Source of the DNA: a virus
DNA length: 23,361 nt
Direction: 5' to 3' (one strand)
IMG/VR virus record: IMGVR_UViG_3300035660_000085
Coordinates: 1-23,361 of that record
Below the pieces are notes generated by a model. The model was not told the origin of the DNA and did no database searches. It was given only the letters and a program-made list of their open reading frames with translations. Shown here in pieces: positions 21,410-23,361 of this stretch (its first letter is position 1; the number at the start of each line of letters is the position of its first letter). The position numbers and the translations under genes were made by a program.

Positions 21410-22285
21410 TTAAGTCAAACCTGTAATTTCACAAATCGATGTGGGGCGGTTAATACGCGGCGCCAAGACTTCGAAGACTTTGCCCTGCAAATTCATTTCT
21501 TCGTCCTGCTTGAGGAACGTTGCAAGGTCCTGGCCGATGATAAGCTCAAAGTTCTCTTGTCCAGGCTCAACAACCAAGGCGTTATGCGTTGTACCATCGC
21601 TTTCGAAGAGACTGTCACTGCCGTAGACTCCTGCTTTGCATAGTTCAGCAACTTTCTCCAACAGGAAAGTTGAAGTGTTGCTGATAAGCGCACGAAGCTG
21701 TCCTATCCACGCTGGTCGAGTTATGAGTGCATATGGACCCTGATGCCCGTCTGTCTCGAGCTCTGCGATAGCATTCGCAACGTATGTTAGTGCGTTTGCG
21801 CTCCAGTCTCCGCCAACCGTCGTGTTGCGGCCTGTAGCAGTTGCCAGTCCCTCTATTGCCATAGCTTTCCAGCCGGTGTACTCGCCTGTCAACAACAGTT
21901 TATCTTCTTCTTCACCGCATTGCCTAGCCGCACTCCCAACTGTTCGCGTCTCCAACGGCAAGCCGCCGCTGCGACTTGCGAGAACGTTACGCCAGTAAAG
22001 CGTAAATTCGCTGTGAATCACGGGCACCGTCACGTCGAAGCTGCTGAGACTAATGCGGTCTTTGCTTTTGCCCTGGCCATGTAGGCTTATTCGGGCCTGC
22101 TTCATGTCCGTCTCTTTGTAACCTCGGACAGTTGTGAACCCTGCATGTGGCAACGTGAAAACTGGAAACAGTCTACGCGCAACTAGCTGTGGACGGACTG
22201 CCTCAATGACTCTGTCGTCAATGTACCGCAGTTCTTCGTCAGTCAACTGTGCAGTATCCATTCCGACACGTCTCAAAGATTGCAT
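21410..22285 (-). CDS. Major capsid protein, encapsulin-like HK97 fold
   Basis: 291 residues from ATG at 22285 (AGGAG eight bases upstream; TTG at 22291 also in frame). It has the encapsulin/HK97 pattern throughout: AVRPQLVARRLFPV (about 29-42), DVTVPVIHSEFTLYWRNVLA (84-103), EEEDKLLLTGEYTGWKAMAI (125-144), ELETDGHQGPYALITRPAWI (175-194), QENFELIIGQDLATFL (243-258) and RINRPTSICEITGL (277-290). It forms the icosahedral shell. Unlike a cellular encapsulin it is flanked by a scaffold-like gene, a decoration-like gene and tail genes, so it is a virion capsid. Length equals encapsulins, with no long extra N-terminal scaffold. Confidence 0.93.
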   Translation of the reverse strand: MQSLRRVGMDTAQLTDEELRYIDDRVIEAVRPQLVARRLFPVFTLPHAGFTTVRGYKETDMKQARISLHGQGKSKDRISLSSFDVTVPVIHSEFTLYWRNVLASRSGGLPLETRTVGSAARQCGEEEDKLLLTGEYTGWKAMAIEGLATATGRNTTVGGDWSANALTYVANAIAELETDGHQGPYALITRPAWIGQLRALISNTSTFLLEKVAELCKAGVYGSDSLFESDGTTHNALVVEPGQENFELIIGQDLATFLKQDEEMNLQGKVFEVLAPRINRPTSICEITGLT

Positions 22286-22296
22286 GTTCAAGACTC

Positions 22297-22779
22297 CTAG
22301 CTTGCAGCAGCAGGCTCGTGCGACGGACGCCAGTGAATCAGAATGAACGCGATAGTAGTCACGTTGCTTGTTTCCATTGCTTCGCCGATAACTCTGCCCT
22401 GAGCGCCCATAGCGCCAACTGCCTGCTTTGCAACTTGACCATCAGCAGCCGTAACGAGTTTGTCTCCCATCGTAACGTTTTCGCTTGCCTTCAGCCGAAC
22501 CTGCGCGTAACAGTCGCCCTCAATCACCTTGCAACGGTCCCCGACAACGTAAAGGTCCGTGAGAAGCTTGTTAGGCGCAACTTCCAAAAGGCCAACCCAG
22601 CCCTGAGCCTTTGCGCCAGCCTCTTTCACTTCGCCAGCGACAGTATCAATGATGACGATGTTTCCAGGCAGCATTTTCGCGGTCAAAGCGTTCGCGCCGA
22701 CTTTCATTTCAGTGATTAACGGGTCGCCCTGAGCCAAGATCTGGTTTACTGGTTTCACTATAAATTCTGGCAAAGTCAA
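22297..22779 (-). CDS. Capsid decoration-type protein
   Basis: 160 residues. A compact beta-rich protein directly upstream of the capsid gene: GANALTAKMLPGNIVIIDTV (about 28-47), GWVGLLEVAP (60-69), YVVGDRCKVIEGDCYAQVRL (77-96), GDKLVTAADGQVAKQ (105-119), QGRVIGEAMETS (126-137). The GDxL and GRVIGEA blocks are typical of DUF2190-like head proteins, which cover the outer shell. The start is TTG at 22779, overlapping the scaffold stop as TTGA. The stop is 11 bases before the capsid start. Confidence 0.72.
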   Translation of the reverse strand: MTLPEFIVKPVNQILAQGDPLITEMKVGANALTAKMLPGNIVIIDTVAGEVKEAGAKAQGWVGLLEVAPNKLLTDLYVVGDRCKVIEGDCYAQVRLKASENVTMGDKLVTAADGQVAKQAVGAMGAQGRVIGEAMETSNVTTIAFILIHWRPSHEPAAAS

Positions 22780-23237
22780 CGAACTCCCTGAGCAGCTTTA
22801 CGCTTCTGCATCGTTGGAAAACTCAAGTCGCCAACCGTCAAGCCCTTCTCACGATCGCTGATATCCCCTGCTTGCACGCCGAAGCGAACGCTGTTCACTT
22901 TCGGCGGCATCGCCATGTCCAGCGTTGCCCTGATCTCCTTCAGCTCCTCGACTTTTTTCCCAGCAAGTTCATCAATCTTGAAGCTGGATCTGGGCAAGAT
23001 TTCTCCGATCAGTCTCTGCTTCTCCTGGCCCTCGAGGACGTCGTTCGCTTCTTTCAACTGTTTTGCTAGATCAGTGATTAGATCGTCTTTCTCAGTTACT
23101 TGTCGTGTCAGACTTACATTCTCAGCCATTACTTGGTCCATGCTCATCTTCGCAGTCTTATTCTTCACGCCTTCAGCACCCGCGCTAGCGGAGGCTGCGG
23201 CGTTTGAATCCGACCCACCATCTTTAGCACTTGTCAT
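22776..23237 (-). CDS. Capsid scaffold-like protein
   Basis: 153 residues. An acidic, disordered Ser/Ala-rich start (about 1-30) and a long coiled coil (about 31-110, MDQVMAENVSLTRQVTEKDD and LITDLAKQLKEANDVLEGQE) precede a basic, less regular end (about 120-153). Position before the decoration-like and capsid genes and helical composition match scaffold proteins that template the shell and are then removed. No protease domain is seen. ATG at 23237 has AGGAA upstream. Confidence 0.7.
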   Translation of the reverse strand: MTSAKDGGSDSNAAASASAGAEGVKNKTAKMSMDQVMAENVSLTRQVTEKDDLITDLAKQLKEANDVLEGQEKQRLIGEILPRSSFKIDELAGKKVEELKEIRATLDMAMPPKVNSVRFGVQAGDISDREKGLTVGDLSFPTMQKRKAAQGVR

Positions 23238-23263
23238 TTTTATTCCTGCATGTTTTCGCTAGT

Positions 23264-23361
23264 TTAACCTCCCGTCGTGAGAGGAGCCCCATCATCTCGA
23301 GGCCATTCTGTTTCGCAGGTGTACTGCGTTACCGTGAAAGAAGCTCCTTGGAACGTTGAAC
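23264..23361 (-). CDS. Partial gene at right edge, C-terminal end
   Basis: Only the last 31 codons are in the window: STFQGASFTVTQYTC then ETEWPRDDGAPLTTGG and a stop at 23264. It is upstream of the scaffold-like gene, with a 26-base gap. By position it could be a portal, protease or other head gene, but the fragment is too short to say. The frame is intact from the window edge. Confidence 0.5.
   Translation of the reverse strand, partial: STFQGASFTVTQYTCETEWPRDDGAPLTTGG

Noticed and set aside
21410-22285. Cellular encapsulin nanocompartment
   Set aside because: Neighbours are scaffold, decoration, connector, tail and terminase genes, and no cargo enzyme is present.
1-23361. tRNA genes, integrase or attachment sites
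   Set aside because: Spacers are short and none shows a cloverleaf; no recombinase motifs and no paired direct repeats were seen.

Overview
The window is a late-gene (virion assembly) region of a head-tailed virus or provirus (Caudoviricetes-like). Nearly all genes lie on the minus strand and are read from right to left. An archaeal host is likely but inferred. Several predicted membrane-anchored proteins are rich in N-X-S/T sequons, winged-helix regulators are simple, GTG/TTG starts and GGTGA-type ribosome sites are common, TATA-like boxes precede two genes, and termination looks U-tract based. A sediment-type archaeon (Bathyarchaeia-like) would fit the overall look, but nothing here proves the lineage.

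Right to left along the coding strand: a partial gene at the right edge (23264-23361), then a head module (22776-23237 scaffold-like, 22297-22779 decoration-like, 21410-22285 HK97-fold capsid protein closely resembling encapsulins) and a small basic protein. Next comes a long accessory cassette, about 10489-21080: a glycosyltransferase-methyltransferase fusion, a winged-helix protein, a polytopic membrane protein, two membrane-anchored sequon-rich ectodomain proteins, two more winged-helix proteins, two fibre-type proteins plus an unlisted 50-residue GTG-start gene, a transglutaminase-like cysteine protease, an 855-residue membrane-anchored propeller-like protein, a protein with about 16 tandem DxGxGxE repeats, and an Ig-like protein.

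After a U-rich terminator and a TATA-like promoter (10374-10488), the head-tail and tail module follows: adaptor, HK97 gp10-like joining protein, tail terminator, tail tube, tail-assembly chaperone with an apparent programmed +1 frameshift, short tape measure, and a hub with embedded jelly-roll-like regions. One small membrane gene (4484-4771) points the other way. Two hypothetical genes precede the terminase small and large subunits. An ABC-ATPase/GNAT fusion ends the run, and a leaderless-type promoter with a damaged or shifted partial gene sits at the left edge.

The genes work together as a packaging and assembly programme. TerS/TerL load DNA into an encapsulin-like shell built on a scaffold, the adaptor and joining proteins attach a short tail, and the cassette probably supplies host-recognition, surface-modification and release functions. 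The main points of interest are the UUC-UUU-CGC frameshift site in the chaperone, the large surface and glycobiology cassette inserted between capsid and connector genes, the GT-methyltransferase fusion, and the ABC-GNAT gene beside the terminase. No tRNA, rRNA, CRISPR array or insertion sequence was seen.
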